Made by a program: the position numbers and the translations under genes
Part shown: piece by piece, positions 31,945 through 41,519 of the stretch
Position numbering within the stretch: the stretch's first letter is position 1
Layout: every line of letters starts with the position of its first letter
NCBI RefSeq assembly: GCF_026168755.1
Contig: NZ_JAPFDR010000001.1
Span: 124,001 to 188,000 of the forward strand
DNA from: Clostridium sp.
GTDB taxonomy: Bacteria; Bacillota; Clostridia; Clostridiales; Clostridiaceae
Length of the DNA stretch: 64,000 bases
Direction: 5' to 3'
Notes under the pieces: generated by a model
Databases searched by the model: none
What the model saw: the letters and a program-made list of their open reading frames with translations, nothing else
Told to the model about the DNA's origin: nothing

Positions 31945-34900
31945 GTGGATTTAAAAATTTTATTAGATAATGTATTAGCCTTAGGATCTAATATTAGTAT
32001 AAAAGATGGTAAAGAGATTTATAAAAATAGATTAGTATCAAATTTAAGTAGTAAAAAGATTAACGATATTTATCATATATATTCAAAAGTAACAGAAGAG
32101 GATAATAGTAAGGAGTATAGTTGTCATATTAAGTACAATTTAAAAAGTGAAAGAGTAATAGGTGCAACATGTACATGTAGTACATATGAAGAATTTTCAA
32201 AGCATAAAACTAATTATATTTGTAAGCATATAATTGCAACTATATTTTATTTCTATATTGTAGCAAAAAATAAAATAAAGAAAATAAATAAGGAAAATAC
32301 AATCTTAAATAAGAAAAAGGAAATCAAAGTAAATGTTGAAAAGAAGATACTAAATTTAGATTTGGATATTAAAAGAAACGAAAATAGGACATTTGATATA
32401 CAAATTAGAATAGGCGAAAATAACACTTATTTAATTCCTAAAATTAGTGAGTTTTTAAAGTGTAAAGAGGTAAAAGGACAGCTGAGAATTAATGGCGAAT
32501 TCTTATATAATAGCTCTTATATGAAATTTAAGGAAGAGGATGAAAAGCTTTTAAATTATATAGTTTTAAACTTAAATAGAGAAGATTCCTTTAAGGTTGT
32601 AGAAGGTAAGGCTTTAAGAATTGATGAAGAGTATATAGAAGAAATTTTAAAGTTAGTAAGTGATAATAGAAAAGTTAAGTTAAATTATGATTATATTAAT
32701 TATGAAAGCTATATTATAAAAGAGGATATGCCTTTATCTTTCACAGTAAAAATAGATTTTGATAAAATAATTTTGACTACAAAGAAGAAGTTACCTATTC
32801 CTCTAAATGATAATTTTACCGTGTTTTTAAATGATAGGAAAATTTACTTACCAAGTGATAATCAAATAAATAACTATAAAGTATTGTATCATAACTTAAA
32901 AAGTAATGGGAAAATAGAGTATCCTAAACAGGAAGCTTATATTAATAAGTTATTTAATTTATTAAGTAATATTAGTAAAGATATAATGTTAGGTGAGGGA
33001 GTTAAAAATCTTTGTAGAAATTATTATAAAGTTAAAATTTTCTTTAAAAATGAAAATAATGATATTAAGTGTAAAGCCACTGTTAATTATTTTGGAAAAA
33101 TAATCAATATATTAGATAAAAATATAGATTACTTCCTAAGAGATAATAATTTTGAAGAAGAAATATCAATGAAGTTAGAAAGATATAGATTTATAAAAAA
33201 GGCAAATGAATTTTTATTTATTGGAAATGATGAAGAGCGGTATGAGCTTTTAACTAATGGATTAAAGTTCTTTGAAGTATTTTCTAGATTAGAGTTTTCT
33301 AAGAGTTTTAATGAAGTTAATATTCTAGGGAGTAATGATATATATGCTATATTTGAGGGGAAAGATGAGGAGTTAAGGTTTAAATATGATATAGATGGAT
33401 TAGATTATAGTGAGTATATAAATGTATTACAAGCTTTAGAAGATAATAGGGATTTTTATAAAACTAAAACAGGGCGACTATTAAATTTAAGAGATTTAGG
33501 AATAGCTAATTTCTTTAATATTATTGATAATTTAATATATAACCAAGAAATATATGATGGTGAAATAGAGATAGATAAAAGTAAAGCTATATTTATAGAG
33601 GAAAATATAGAAAATTATAATCTAAACTTTATAAGAGGAGCAGAAATTTTAAAAGTAATTTCCAAAAGATTAGAAAGTAGATTTATAGAAGAAGTTAATG
33701 GAGTAAAAGAATTAAATGGCATATTAAGAAATTATCAAGTTACTGGTTTAAATTATTTGTTATCTTTAAGTGAAATGAATTTTGGTGGAATTTTAGCAGA
33801 TGAAATGGGACTTGGAAAGACTATTCAAGTAATAGCATTTTTATTACATAAGAAAAATAAAAGGTCATTAGTAATTACACCAACATCTCTTATATATAAT
33901 TGGAAAGAAGAGTTTGAAAAGTTTGCACCAAGTTTAAATGTTGGAGTTATTCATGGAAGTAAGGGTGCTAGAAATAAAGTATTAGATAATAAAGAAGATT
34001 ATGATGTTCTTTTAACTACTTATGGAACAATAAAAAATGATATAGAATTTTATAAAAATGAAATTTTTGATTATTGTATTATAGATGAAGCACAAAATAT
34101 TAAAAATACCAAAGCACAAAATACTAAGATAATTAAAGAGATAAATGCAAAAGTAAAATTTGCATTAACAGGTACTCCTATAGAAAACTCATTAATTGAA
34201 TTATGGTCAATTTTTGATTTTATAATGCCAGGATATTTATTTGATGAAAAGAAATTTAAGAAGAAGTTTGTTAATAGAAGTGAAAAGGAAATTAAGGAGT
34301 TAAGGTCTTTAATAAAACCATTTATATTAAGAAGATTAAAAAGAGATGTTATAACTGAATTGCCTGAAAAGATTGAGAAAAAGTATTATGTTCCAATGAC
34401 TAGTGAACAAAAGTTAGCTTATAAAAATTATATGAAAGAGGTTAAGTTAAAGTTAAAAACTGGAGAAGATGATAATATAACGATTTTCTCTTATTTAACA
34501 CGATTAAGACAGATATGCCAAGATCCTATTTTAGTTAATAAAGATTATACTGGTGATAGCGGAAAGTTAAATGTTGCTCTTGAGATAATAGAGGAAGTTA
34601 TAGAAGATAATAATAAAATGTTAGTATTTTCTCAATTTACTTCAGTATTAAAAAAGATAGAAGAGGAATTAAATATAAGAAAAATAAAAAATAAATACTT
34701 AGATGGATCTACTAGTGCTAAGGAAAGAATAAAACTTGTATCAGAGTTCAATGAAAGTAAGGAACCAGAGATTTTCTTGATTTCATTAAAAGCAGGAGGA
34801 ACAGGACTTAACTTAACATCAGCAAAGTTTGTTATGCATATGGATCCATGGTGGAATCCTGCAATAGAGGACCAAGCAACAGATAGAGCTCATAGAATAG

Positions 34901-35079
34901 GACAAAAAAATATAGTTGAAGTAATTAAGCTTATTGCTAAAGATACAATTGAAGAAAAAATTATTCAGCTACAAGAAGATAAGAGGGAAATAATAAATAG
35001 TGTTATGAGTGATGACAGTTTAAATATAAATAATATTTCTAAATTAACAAATGAAGAAATTTTGGAGTTATTTAGATAG
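31945..35079 (+). CDS. SWIM zinc finger plus SNF2 family helicase
   Basis: CTCSTYEEF...CKHI SWIM; DEMGLGKTIQVIAFL; DEAQNIKN; GTGLNLTSA. Confidence 0.92.
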   Translation: MDLKILLDNVLALGSNISIKDGKEIYKNRLVSNLSSKKINDIYHIYSKVTEEDNSKEYSCHIKYNLKSERVIGATCTCSTYEEFSKHKTNYICKHIIATIFYFYIVAKNKIKKINKENTILNKKKEIKVNVEKKILNLDLDIKRNENRTFDIQIRIGENNTYLIPKISEFLKCKEVKGQLRINGEFLYNSSYMKFKEEDEKLLNYIVLNLNREDSFKVVEGKALRIDEEYIEEILKLVSDNRKVKLNYDYINYESYIIKEDMPLSFTVKIDFDKIILTTKKKLPIPLNDNFTVFLNDRKIYLPSDNQINNYKVLYHNLKSNGKIEYPKQEAYINKLFNLLSNISKDIMLGEGVKNLCRNYYKVKIFFKNENNDIKCKATVNYFGKIINILDKNIDYFLRDNNFEEEISMKLERYRFIKKANEFLFIGNDEERYELLTNGLKFFEVFSRLEFSKSFNEVNILGSNDIYAIFEGKDEELRFKYDIDGLDYSEYINVLQALEDNRDFYKTKTGRLLNLRDLGIANFFNIIDNLIYNQEIYDGEIEIDKSKAIFIEENIENYNLNFIRGAEILKVISKRLESRFIEEVNGVKELNGILRNYQVTGLNYLLSLSEMNFGGILADEMGLGKTIQVIAFLLHKKNKRSLVITPTSLIYNWKEEFEKFAPSLNVGVIHGSKGARNKVLDNKEDYDVLLTTYGTIKNDIEFYKNEIFDYCIIDEAQNIKNTKAQNTKIIKEINAKVKFALTGTPIENSLIELWSIFDFIMPGYLFDEKKFKKKFVNRSEKEIKELRSLIKPFILRRLKRDVITELPEKIEKKYYVPMTSEQKLAYKNYMKEVKLKLKTGEDDNITIFSYLTRLRQICQDPILVNKDYTGDSGKLNVALEIIEEVIEDNNKMLVFSQFTSVLKKIEEELNIRKIKNKYLDGSTSAKERIKLVSEFNESKEPEIFLISLKAGGTGLNLTSAKFVMHMDPWWNPAIEDQATDRAHRIGQKNIVEVIKLIAKDTIEEKIIQLQEDKREIINSVMSDDSLNINNISKLTNEEILELFR

Positions 35080-35199
35080 AGTAATATAATTTATTTTTAA
35101 TAAAAAAGATATATTGAGAAAAAAGAATAATGATGCTGGATTTACAAACTTTAAGTGTCTATACATTTAAAAATATTTTTATATATAAGAAATTAATAG

Positions 35200-35240
35200 G
35201 CTTAGATTTAAAATGACTGACAGTTATTTTAAATCTAAGC
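35200..35240. terminator. terminator
   Basis: GCTTAGATTTAAAAT / ATTTTAAATCTAAGC. Confidence 0.65.
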
Positions 35241-35349
35241 ATTATTTTATATTTAATTAAATAAAAATAAATTTAAAAATTTTATTGACTTTGAGTTAAC
35301 TCCAAGGAATATAATTATAATTTAATTTATAATTTATAGGAGGAACGTT

Positions 35350-36327
35350 ATGGAATATGTAAAGTTAGGAAATACAGGATTAGAAGTATCAAAAATTTGT
35401 TTGGGGTGTATGAGTTTTGGTGACTCTACAAAATGGATTCATAGTTGGGTGCTAAATGAAGAAGAATCAAGAAAAATTATCAAAAAATCATTAGATTTAG
35501 GAATTAATTTTTTTGATACTGCAAATGTATACGGATTAGGAGCAAGTGAAGAGATTTTAGGAAAAGCTCTAAAAGATTATGCAAATCGTGATGAAATCGT
35601 AATAGCAACAAAAGTCAGTGGAGCTATGGGCGAGGGTCCTAATAGTTCAGGGTTATCTAGAAAGGCTATTATAAATGAGGTTGAAAAATCTTTAAATCGT
35701 TTAGGAGTTGATTATATTGATATTTTATATATTCATAGATGGGATTATGAAACACCTATTGAAGAAACAATGTGCGCTCTTAATGATTTAGTGAGAGCTG
35801 GAAAAGTTCTTTACTTAGGAGCTTCATCTATGTATGCATGGCAGTTTGCAAAGGCTCAATATATAGCAGAAAAGAATGGATGGACAAAGTTTTCAGTTAT
35901 GCAAGGACATTATAATTTATTATATAGGGAAGAGGAAAGAGAGATGAATCCCTTATGTAATGATATGGGAGTGGCGTTAGTTCCATATAGTCCTTTAGCA
36001 GCCGGTCGTTTGACACGTGATTGGGAATCAGATTCAAAAAGATTTAAAGAAGATAATATTGCAAAAGGAAAATACGATGAAACTGAAGGGCAAGACAAAA
36101 TTATTGTTCAAAGAGTTTCAGAAATTGCTAAAAAATATAATGCAACAAAATCACAAATTGCAGTTTCGTGGTTATGGAGAAAAGGGGTTACTGCACCTAT
36201 TGTTGGAATAACAAAGGAAAAATATTTAGATGATTTTGTAGGGGCATTAGATATTAAATTAACTGATGAGGATATTAACTACTTAGAGGAAGCTTATGTA
36301 CCACATAATATTGTTGGACATAAGTAA
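35350..36327 (+). CDS. aldo/keto reductase
   Basis: GLEVSKICLGCMSFG, FFDTANVYGLGASEEILGKAL. Confidence 0.9.
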   Translation: MEYVKLGNTGLEVSKICLGCMSFGDSTKWIHSWVLNEEESRKIIKKSLDLGINFFDTANVYGLGASEEILGKALKDYANRDEIVIATKVSGAMGEGPNSSGLSRKAIINEVEKSLNRLGVDYIDILYIHRWDYETPIEETMCALNDLVRAGKVLYLGASSMYAWQFAKAQYIAEKNGWTKFSVMQGHYNLLYREEEREMNPLCNDMGVALVPYSPLAAGRLTRDWESDSKRFKEDNIAKGKYDETEGQDKIIVQRVSEIAKKYNATKSQIAVSWLWRKGVTAPIVGITKEKYLDDFVGALDIKLTDEDINYLEEAYVPHNIVGHK

Positions 36328-36412
36328 AAGTTATAAAGCAAATTAGAATATATAGAAAAATTATGGTAATATAAATGATATAGAATTAATTTGCTAAATT
36401 TAGGAGGGAAAA

Positions 36413-36730
36413 ATGAGTAATAATTTTAGTATTAATAAGGAATTTTTATTAAAAACAGCAAAAGATATACTAGAGTTTAATAGTCCTACAGGTTTTTGCT
36501 TTGAAATTATGGATAAGATAGAAGAGCTTGTTAAGGCTTTTAGATATAAGTTTGAAAGAAATAATAAGGGATGTGGAATAATTACAGTCCAAGGACAAAA
36601 TAATGAAAAGACAGTTGGGCTTTGCGCTCATGTAGATACATTAGGAGCTATGGTTAGATCTATAACAGCAAATGGAACTTTAAAGTTAACTATACTTAAA
36701 GACAAGGTCATACAATCAAAAACAGCTTAA
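36413..36730 (+). pseudogene. M42 family metallopeptidase, truncated by the inserted element
   Basis: N-terminal M42 sequence to GLCAHVDTLGAMVRSITANGTLKLT; then unrelated residues and a stop; no C-terminal part in window. Confidence 0.8.
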
Positions 36731-37170
36731 AATAATAACTATGGCCTTGTAGAGAGGCAGTAAACTACTAAAAAGTTATAGGTTAGTATCGCCGATGCAG
36801 AAAGGATACCTCCGTACAATATACCTAGTCCTTACTTCTGGGTGTACGGGAAAGAGAGCGGTGACGGCTTAATGGTCTGGAGGAGGTTCTAGGAGTGTAG
36901 GCACTCGGGAACTATAGACATATAATTCGTAAGCACTATGGATAGAACTGTAGTGTAAAAAGTCTATAGGAAGAAATTCGTAACAAGTAAGGTGTAATAA
37001 GTGAGGCGACCGAGGTTATACCTTCTATCCTACATTGCAGTTATTCCCTTACTGTTGTTAATTAGACAAGCCATCTTTTTAGCAATGGTAAGGGAATAAC
37101 TGCGTCCATTCAGCTCCCTTAGTTGCCCTTCTATCCTACGCCTTCGGCAGTAAATTACAAGTCTTTATTT
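36701..37170 (+). ncRNA. structured non-coding region A at the left end of the element
   Basis: Multiple nested inverted repeats, e.g. ACAAGGTCATA/TATGGCCTTGT, CCGTACA/TGTACGG, CTATAGAC/GTCTATAG, GCAGTTATTCCCTTAC/GTAAGGGAATAACTGC; no ORF; GC content looks higher than flanks. Confidence 0.5.
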
Positions 37171-37235
37171 TAAAAAGTTTATTAACTATAATTAAAGTAG
37201 TAAATTAATTAAAGTAAAGAAGAAGGTGAGAGAAT

Positions 37236-37493
37236 ATGGCTACCAAGCAAAAATACTATGCTATTAAAACTGGTAAAGGTGTTAAGGATAAAATAGTAAC
37301 AAGCTGGTCAGAGTGTGAAGCTTTAGTTAAAGGCTATCCAAGCGTATATAAGTCATTCAAAAGTGAAGAAGAAGCTAAATTATATCTTGGATCAATAAAA
37401 GATACAGATAAGAAATTAGAAGAGAATAATAAAGCAATGGAATATAATAAAGCTAAGAAGAAAGGAACTGTATCCGTAGCAATTTTTTTTTAA
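37236..37493 (+). CDS. RNase H1 N-terminal/viroplasmin-domain protein; T9 tract near the end may link to a RHH-like tail
   Basis: KQKYYAIKTGKGVKDKIVTSWSECEALVKGYPSVYKSFKSEEEAKLYL. Confidence 0.7.
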   Translation: MATKQKYYAIKTGKGVKDKIVTSWSECEALVKGYPSVYKSFKSEEEAKLYLGSIKDTDKKLEENNKAMEYNKAKKKGTVSVAIFF

Positions 37494-37613
37494 AGGTGTT
37501 AGAATAGATAAAACAATAGCAGAAGAGTTTGAAAGCAAATGCAATGATCTAAACATATCTAAAGAGAAGATATTAAATGAATTGATAAAAGAGTGGGTGG
37601 ACTAGACTCACTC

Positions 37614-37759
37614 TATTTTTTATCAATAATATCTTTATGAAATTTATGGAGTTCTTCTAAGTTATTTTTAACATTTGCTAATAGCATATTAATTATTAAT
37701 AATCCACCAATTATTAAAAAATAACACTAACAATTATATAAGTTAAAAATTCTATCATT
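37614..37759 (-). pseudogene. small membrane protein ORF broken at an A6/T6 tract
   Basis: Minus strand MIEFLTYIIVSVI, then -1 frame FLIIGGLLIINMLLANVKNNLEELHKFHKDIIDKK*; SD gaggtga. Confidence 0.4.
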
Positions 37760-37826
37760 CACATCACCTCGTGTACAATTATTACCAAAATATGTTATAA
37801 TAAACAAAATAAATTGAATAATAGAG

Positions 37827-38030
37827 GTGGAGAAAGTGCTAAAGAATAGATTAAAAGAAATACGTATGAAAGAATATATGATGAACCAAAAAGAGTTTGC
37901 AGAAATGTTAGGAATAAATCACACAACCTATTCTAAGATAGAAAATTATAAGAAAACAGTAAGCTTAGAGAATGCTTATTTAATAGCAGAGAAATTAAAT
38001 AGAAAGATAGAGGATATTTGGTACAACTAG
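37827..38030 (+). CDS. XRE-family HTH regulator
   Basis: MNQKEFAEMLGINHTTYSKIENYKKTVSLENAYLIAEKLN. Confidence 0.85.
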   Translation: MEKVLKNRLKEIRMKEYMMNQKEFAEMLGINHTTYSKIENYKKTVSLENAYLIAEKLNRKIEDIWYN

Positions 38031-38246
38031 CCAAGTATCCTTTTTTTGATATTGAATTGATAGAAATATAAAAAAAAATTATATATCATGCAACTTTTAT
38101 GATAGATGTACATATACATATACTATAGATAAGCAATAAGACAAGTATAAAGCTAATACAATAAGTGAAGATGTCGATTAGGATAATGATTTTTTTGATT
38201 AGCTAGTTATACAACAGTTTAGAGATAGAAGAATAGAGGTGAGGTT

Positions 38247-38396
38247 ATGGGTATAATTATCGGTGCATGGATTATATTTACTTTAATTGGTTGTGTTTTG
38301 TGTAGAAATACTAATAAGCTAAAAATTATGAGTTGCAGAAGTTTATTGAAGAGATATAAGAGATTAGATGATTCAGATAGTAAATCATTATTTTAA
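38247..38396 (+). CDS. small TM protein (49 aa)
   Basis: MGIIIGAWIIFTLIGCVLCRNTNKLKIMSCRSLLKRYKRLDDSDSKSLF with SD gaggtgagg. Confidence 0.5.
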   Translation: MGIIIGAWIIFTLIGCVLCRNTNKLKIMSCRSLLKRYKRLDDSDSKSLF

Positions 38397-38414
38397 GTAA
38401 TAGGAGCCATAATA

Positions 38415-39752
38415 ATGCCTATAAGGGATGGAATAAAAATAGCTAAATTCGAGAAAAAGTGGATATCGTTAATGGCTAATTTGGGACTATACAATAAGTT
38501 AAAGCAAACTTATAGCCTTAACAAGACCAAAATTACTTCATATGGTTATAAATCATTAATATTGATAGTCGATGGATTATCTTTAAGTAAATTAGAAACA
38601 AATAAAGAATATATTCAAGATTCTTTTGGTTGTATGTGTGTGTTTAATAAAGCTAAAAGAAGTAATCTTATTAATGCTGAATTTATATTTAATACACCAA
38701 TAAAGCTTAAATATTTACCTATAGATAAATTAAAACCTTGGGAGATTTATCTAGGAAACGATTATACAGGAAAACCTATAATAATAGACTTAATTAAATA
38801 TCCACATATTTTGATAACTGGAGGTACGAGATCTGGAAAATCTAAAATGACGGATTGTATACTAACTAATTTAATCACTAATTGTAGAGAAAAAGACTTG
38901 GAGTTGTATTTATGCCAAGTAGCTAAAAGTGATTTAATTTTATATGAAGATGCTAAACAAACAAGAGCATTTGCAGACACATTAGATAAGACATTAACTG
39001 TATTACAGCATATAGAGAAAAAGATGAATGAAAGAAATGAACTAATTAAACCATATAGAAAAAAGGCAAAAGCAGATAACTACATGGACTATAATAAGAT
39101 AAATCCTATCGATAAATTAAGTACAGTATATGTTGTTTTCGATGAAATGAGTTCATTATTTAATGAAAAAGGATGTACTAAAGAAGATAAAGAAATTAAG
39201 CGAACAATAGTTGCAGGAGTAGAGAAAATAGCACAATATGGTGCAAGTTTAGGGGTATTCTTGATTTGTAGTTTACAAAGACCAACAGCGGATAATCTTA
39301 GTAGTTTTATTAAATCCCAATGTACCTGTAGGATAAGTTTTAGGCAGAATAATAGTAAAAGTTCTGAAGTTGCATTAGATGATCCTAATTTAGCATTGGG
39401 GTTAGAACAAATAGAATTTATATATTATACAAATAAATATAGTTATGGATTAGTTCCATTAGTAGATAACAAAGTCGTTTATAGCTTAATAAAAGAGTTT
39501 TTGGAGGATAGACATAGAGATTTATTCCGAGATATTGCATTAATGAAAAGAGGGTATAAAACTAAAGAAAAGGTCAAGGAAGTATTTCCTAGTCATATAT
39601 ATAGCAAAACCACAGAGGATATATTAAAAGAGAATATAGCACAGATAGAAGGGTATGTACCATATTGCCCATCTAGCAATGTGATTGTAATAGATAAAAC
39701 AAATGTACCTACAATTACTGAGAAGCCTAAAAGGGGAAGGGAGAAGTTATAG
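38415..39752 (+). CDS. FtsK/SpoIIIE-type DNA translocase (coupling-protein-like ATPase)
   Basis: HILITGGTRSGKSKMTDCIL Walker A; VYVVFDEMSSLF Walker B; GVFLICSLQRPTADNLSSFIKSQ. Confidence 0.85.
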   Translation: MPIRDGIKIAKFEKKWISLMANLGLYNKLKQTYSLNKTKITSYGYKSLILIVDGLSLSKLETNKEYIQDSFGCMCVFNKAKRSNLINAEFIFNTPIKLKYLPIDKLKPWEIYLGNDYTGKPIIIDLIKYPHILITGGTRSGKSKMTDCILTNLITNCREKDLELYLCQVAKSDLILYEDAKQTRAFADTLDKTLTVLQHIEKKMNERNELIKPYRKKAKADNYMDYNKINPIDKLSTVYVVFDEMSSLFNEKGCTKEDKEIKRTIVAGVEKIAQYGASLGVFLICSLQRPTADNLSSFIKSQCTCRISFRQNNSKSSEVALDDPNLALGLEQIEFIYYTNKYSYGLVPLVDNKVVYSLIKEFLEDRHRDLFRDIALMKRGYKTKEKVKEVFPSHIYSKTTEDILKENIAQIEGYVPYCPSSNVIVIDKTNVPTITEKPKRGREKL

Positions 39753-39758
39753 ATTTAT

Positions 39759-40346
39759 ATGATTACGGATAGAGACCGAGAAATAATTAATTTTATTTAT
39801 TCAATAGGATTTATTACTATAGAACAATGTGGAAAGATATTTTACTCAAATTCAAAGGTAAGCTATGATCTAGCTAGAAGAAGATTGAAGAAAATAGCTG
39901 AAGGTGGAGATTATATTAAGCGATTTACCAATGGTGAAACTAGGCAAATAATATATATACCAAAAGATAGTAGATTAAAGAAACTATCCAAGCATGATAT
40001 TTTAGTAATAGATTACTTAGCTGAATTGAAGTCGCTGGGAGTTGATATAGAAAAAATAGAAGTGGAGAAGGATCTTGGAGGAGTTATTCCAGATGCTTTA
40101 ATTAGTTTTAGATTTGGTGGTTATAGATACTATCAATTATTAGAAGTACAGCTGAGACATGACTATGTAGATATTAATAGATTTAATAAAGTTGAGACCG
40201 ACATCTTGTTGGCTACAAATAATGTATTACCATCAATTATTATCATTCAAAATACAAACAAAGACTACTCTAAAGACAGTAAGACAGATATGCAGATAAT
40301 ACAGCTAAAAACATCCTTAGAAGATGTCGCTAAAGTGCTAATTTAA
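39759..40346 (+). CDS. replication-relaxation family protein
   Basis: MITDRDREIINFIYSIGFITIEQCGKIFY...YDLARRRLKKIAEGGDYIKR; VIPDALISFRFGG. Confidence 0.75.
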   Translation: MITDRDREIINFIYSIGFITIEQCGKIFYSNSKVSYDLARRRLKKIAEGGDYIKRFTNGETRQIIYIPKDSRLKKLSKHDILVIDYLAELKSLGVDIEKIEVEKDLGGVIPDALISFRFGGYRYYQLLEVQLRHDYVDINRFNKVETDILLATNNVLPSIIIIQNTNKDYSKDSKTDMQIIQLKTSLEDVAKVLI

Positions 40347-40740
40347 TATAGCTACGATGTTTGCGTCAAGCACGTTAAGATAGAGCAGGTATAAGCAAGC
40401 AATAGTGTAATTTTGTAGAATCTCGATGGGAGGGGTTATAGGGGGTGGATAAAACATCTCCCCCTTGGTACATATCACGAAAGCTAAAATTTTGAGATAT
40501 GCAAAAGGCAGATATAGTATCCATAGACAAGCTATATTTGGTAAATAGATGTAATTGCATTGGTAGTTTTTAGTGTATTGTATTGGCTTGTACAGGCTTA
40601 TATGAGTGTTTGATATAAGGTGAAGTTTAGATACTTAGTCCTAATTTAGGATACCTATATAAGATGTATTGGTTATATACAAGCACATTAAAAGCTACAA
40701 AGTGCAAATTATTATCTATTTAATTAAATATAAGAATTAC
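40347..40740. other. non-coding region B with hairpins (oriT or regulatory candidate)
   Basis: GGGGGTGGAT/ATCTCCCCC hairpin near 40440; TCCTAATTTAGGA; no convincing ORF. Confidence 0.3.
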
Positions 40741-40759
40741 ACTAAAGGAGGCATATATT

Positions 40760-41038
40760 ATGCACTTAGGACAATTATTAAAAGAAACTATCTTATTTCT
40801 TATCACAATGAAAGTGATTTTTTTATTACTTCCTAAATGGCTAAAGATGACAATCAGAGGAATTACAAGACTTGTAATCATGTGTTTTAAGGAAGTAACA
40901 CATTATGCAGAGAGAGCATTTAGAGATTATTACAAGCAAAATAAAAAGGCTATTCCTAAGAGCAAGGAACAACCTTTAAATGTGATCACAATTACTTATC
41001 CAAACGGTAAAGTTAAAGAATATCGTAAGGCTAAGTAA
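40760..41038 (+). CDS. small membrane-associated protein
   Basis: N-terminal hydrophobic segment then basic tail. Confidence 0.55.
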   Translation: MHLGQLLKETILFLITMKVIFLLLPKWLKMTIRGITRLVIMCFKEVTHYAERAFRDYYKQNKKAIPKSKEQPLNVITITYPNGKVKEYRKAK

Positions 41039-41121
41039 TAACTATAATGGATAGGGGAATATTCTCTTATCCTGTTAGTAGTATAACCAAGATATAAATA
41101 ATTTATTCAAGGAGAATTAAT

Positions 41122-41310
41122 ATGAATGTTACAACTATAATTACAATGCTAGGAATTGGTGTAGGTAGTGCAGTTGCAGAAAAGGTACTTAATGCATTTG
41201 GTAAAGCAGATATGGCATCAATGATAAATATTGCTGGATTAACTGGTTTAGGGGCTACAGCAGTATATTTTATAGTAGATCTTATAGCTAAACTAGGTGC
41301 ATTGCTATGA
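41122..41310 (+). CDS. SpoIIIAC-like small membrane protein
   Basis: MNVTTIITMLGIGVGSAVAEKVLNAFGKADMASMINIAGLTGLGATAVYFIVDLIAKL follows the SpoIIIAC pattern. Confidence 0.5.
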   Translation: MNVTTIITMLGIGVGSAVAEKVLNAFGKADMASMINIAGLTGLGATAVYFIVDLIAKLGALL

Positions 41311-41516
41311 TAGAATTAATAAAAGTTGCTACAGTAGGATATATAAGTCAAAAGGCACTAAGATGTTTTGCTAAAAAGGACTATGCAGATGTAATAGCTT
41401 TTTGTACATGGTGTGCTGTAGGAATAGAGTTATATAATATTATAATTACAGTTTGTACAGCAATAACAAAAAGTGAAATATTTTCATTATTCCAATTCTT
41501 ATTTAGATTAGGATAA
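41307..41516 (+). CDS. SpoIIIAC/AD-like small membrane protein
   Basis: Two TM helices, overlaps previous ORF by 4 nt (translational coupling). Confidence 0.45.
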   Translation: MIELIKVATVGYISQKALRCFAKKDYADVIAFCTWCAVGIELYNIIITVCTAITKSEIFSLFQFLFRLG

Positions 41517-41519
41517 AAA

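Noticed and set aside
36017-36211. Alternative-frame ORF inside the aldo/keto reductase
   Set aside because: Lysine-rich shadow ORF without own signals
36780-37140. Group I intron in region A (CTATAGAC/GTCTATAG as P7, A-rich joiner, P8-like hairpin)
   Set aside because: I could not find a matching P3 strand, P4-P6 core or IGS, and no 3' exon of the peptidase follows; kept only as a structured region
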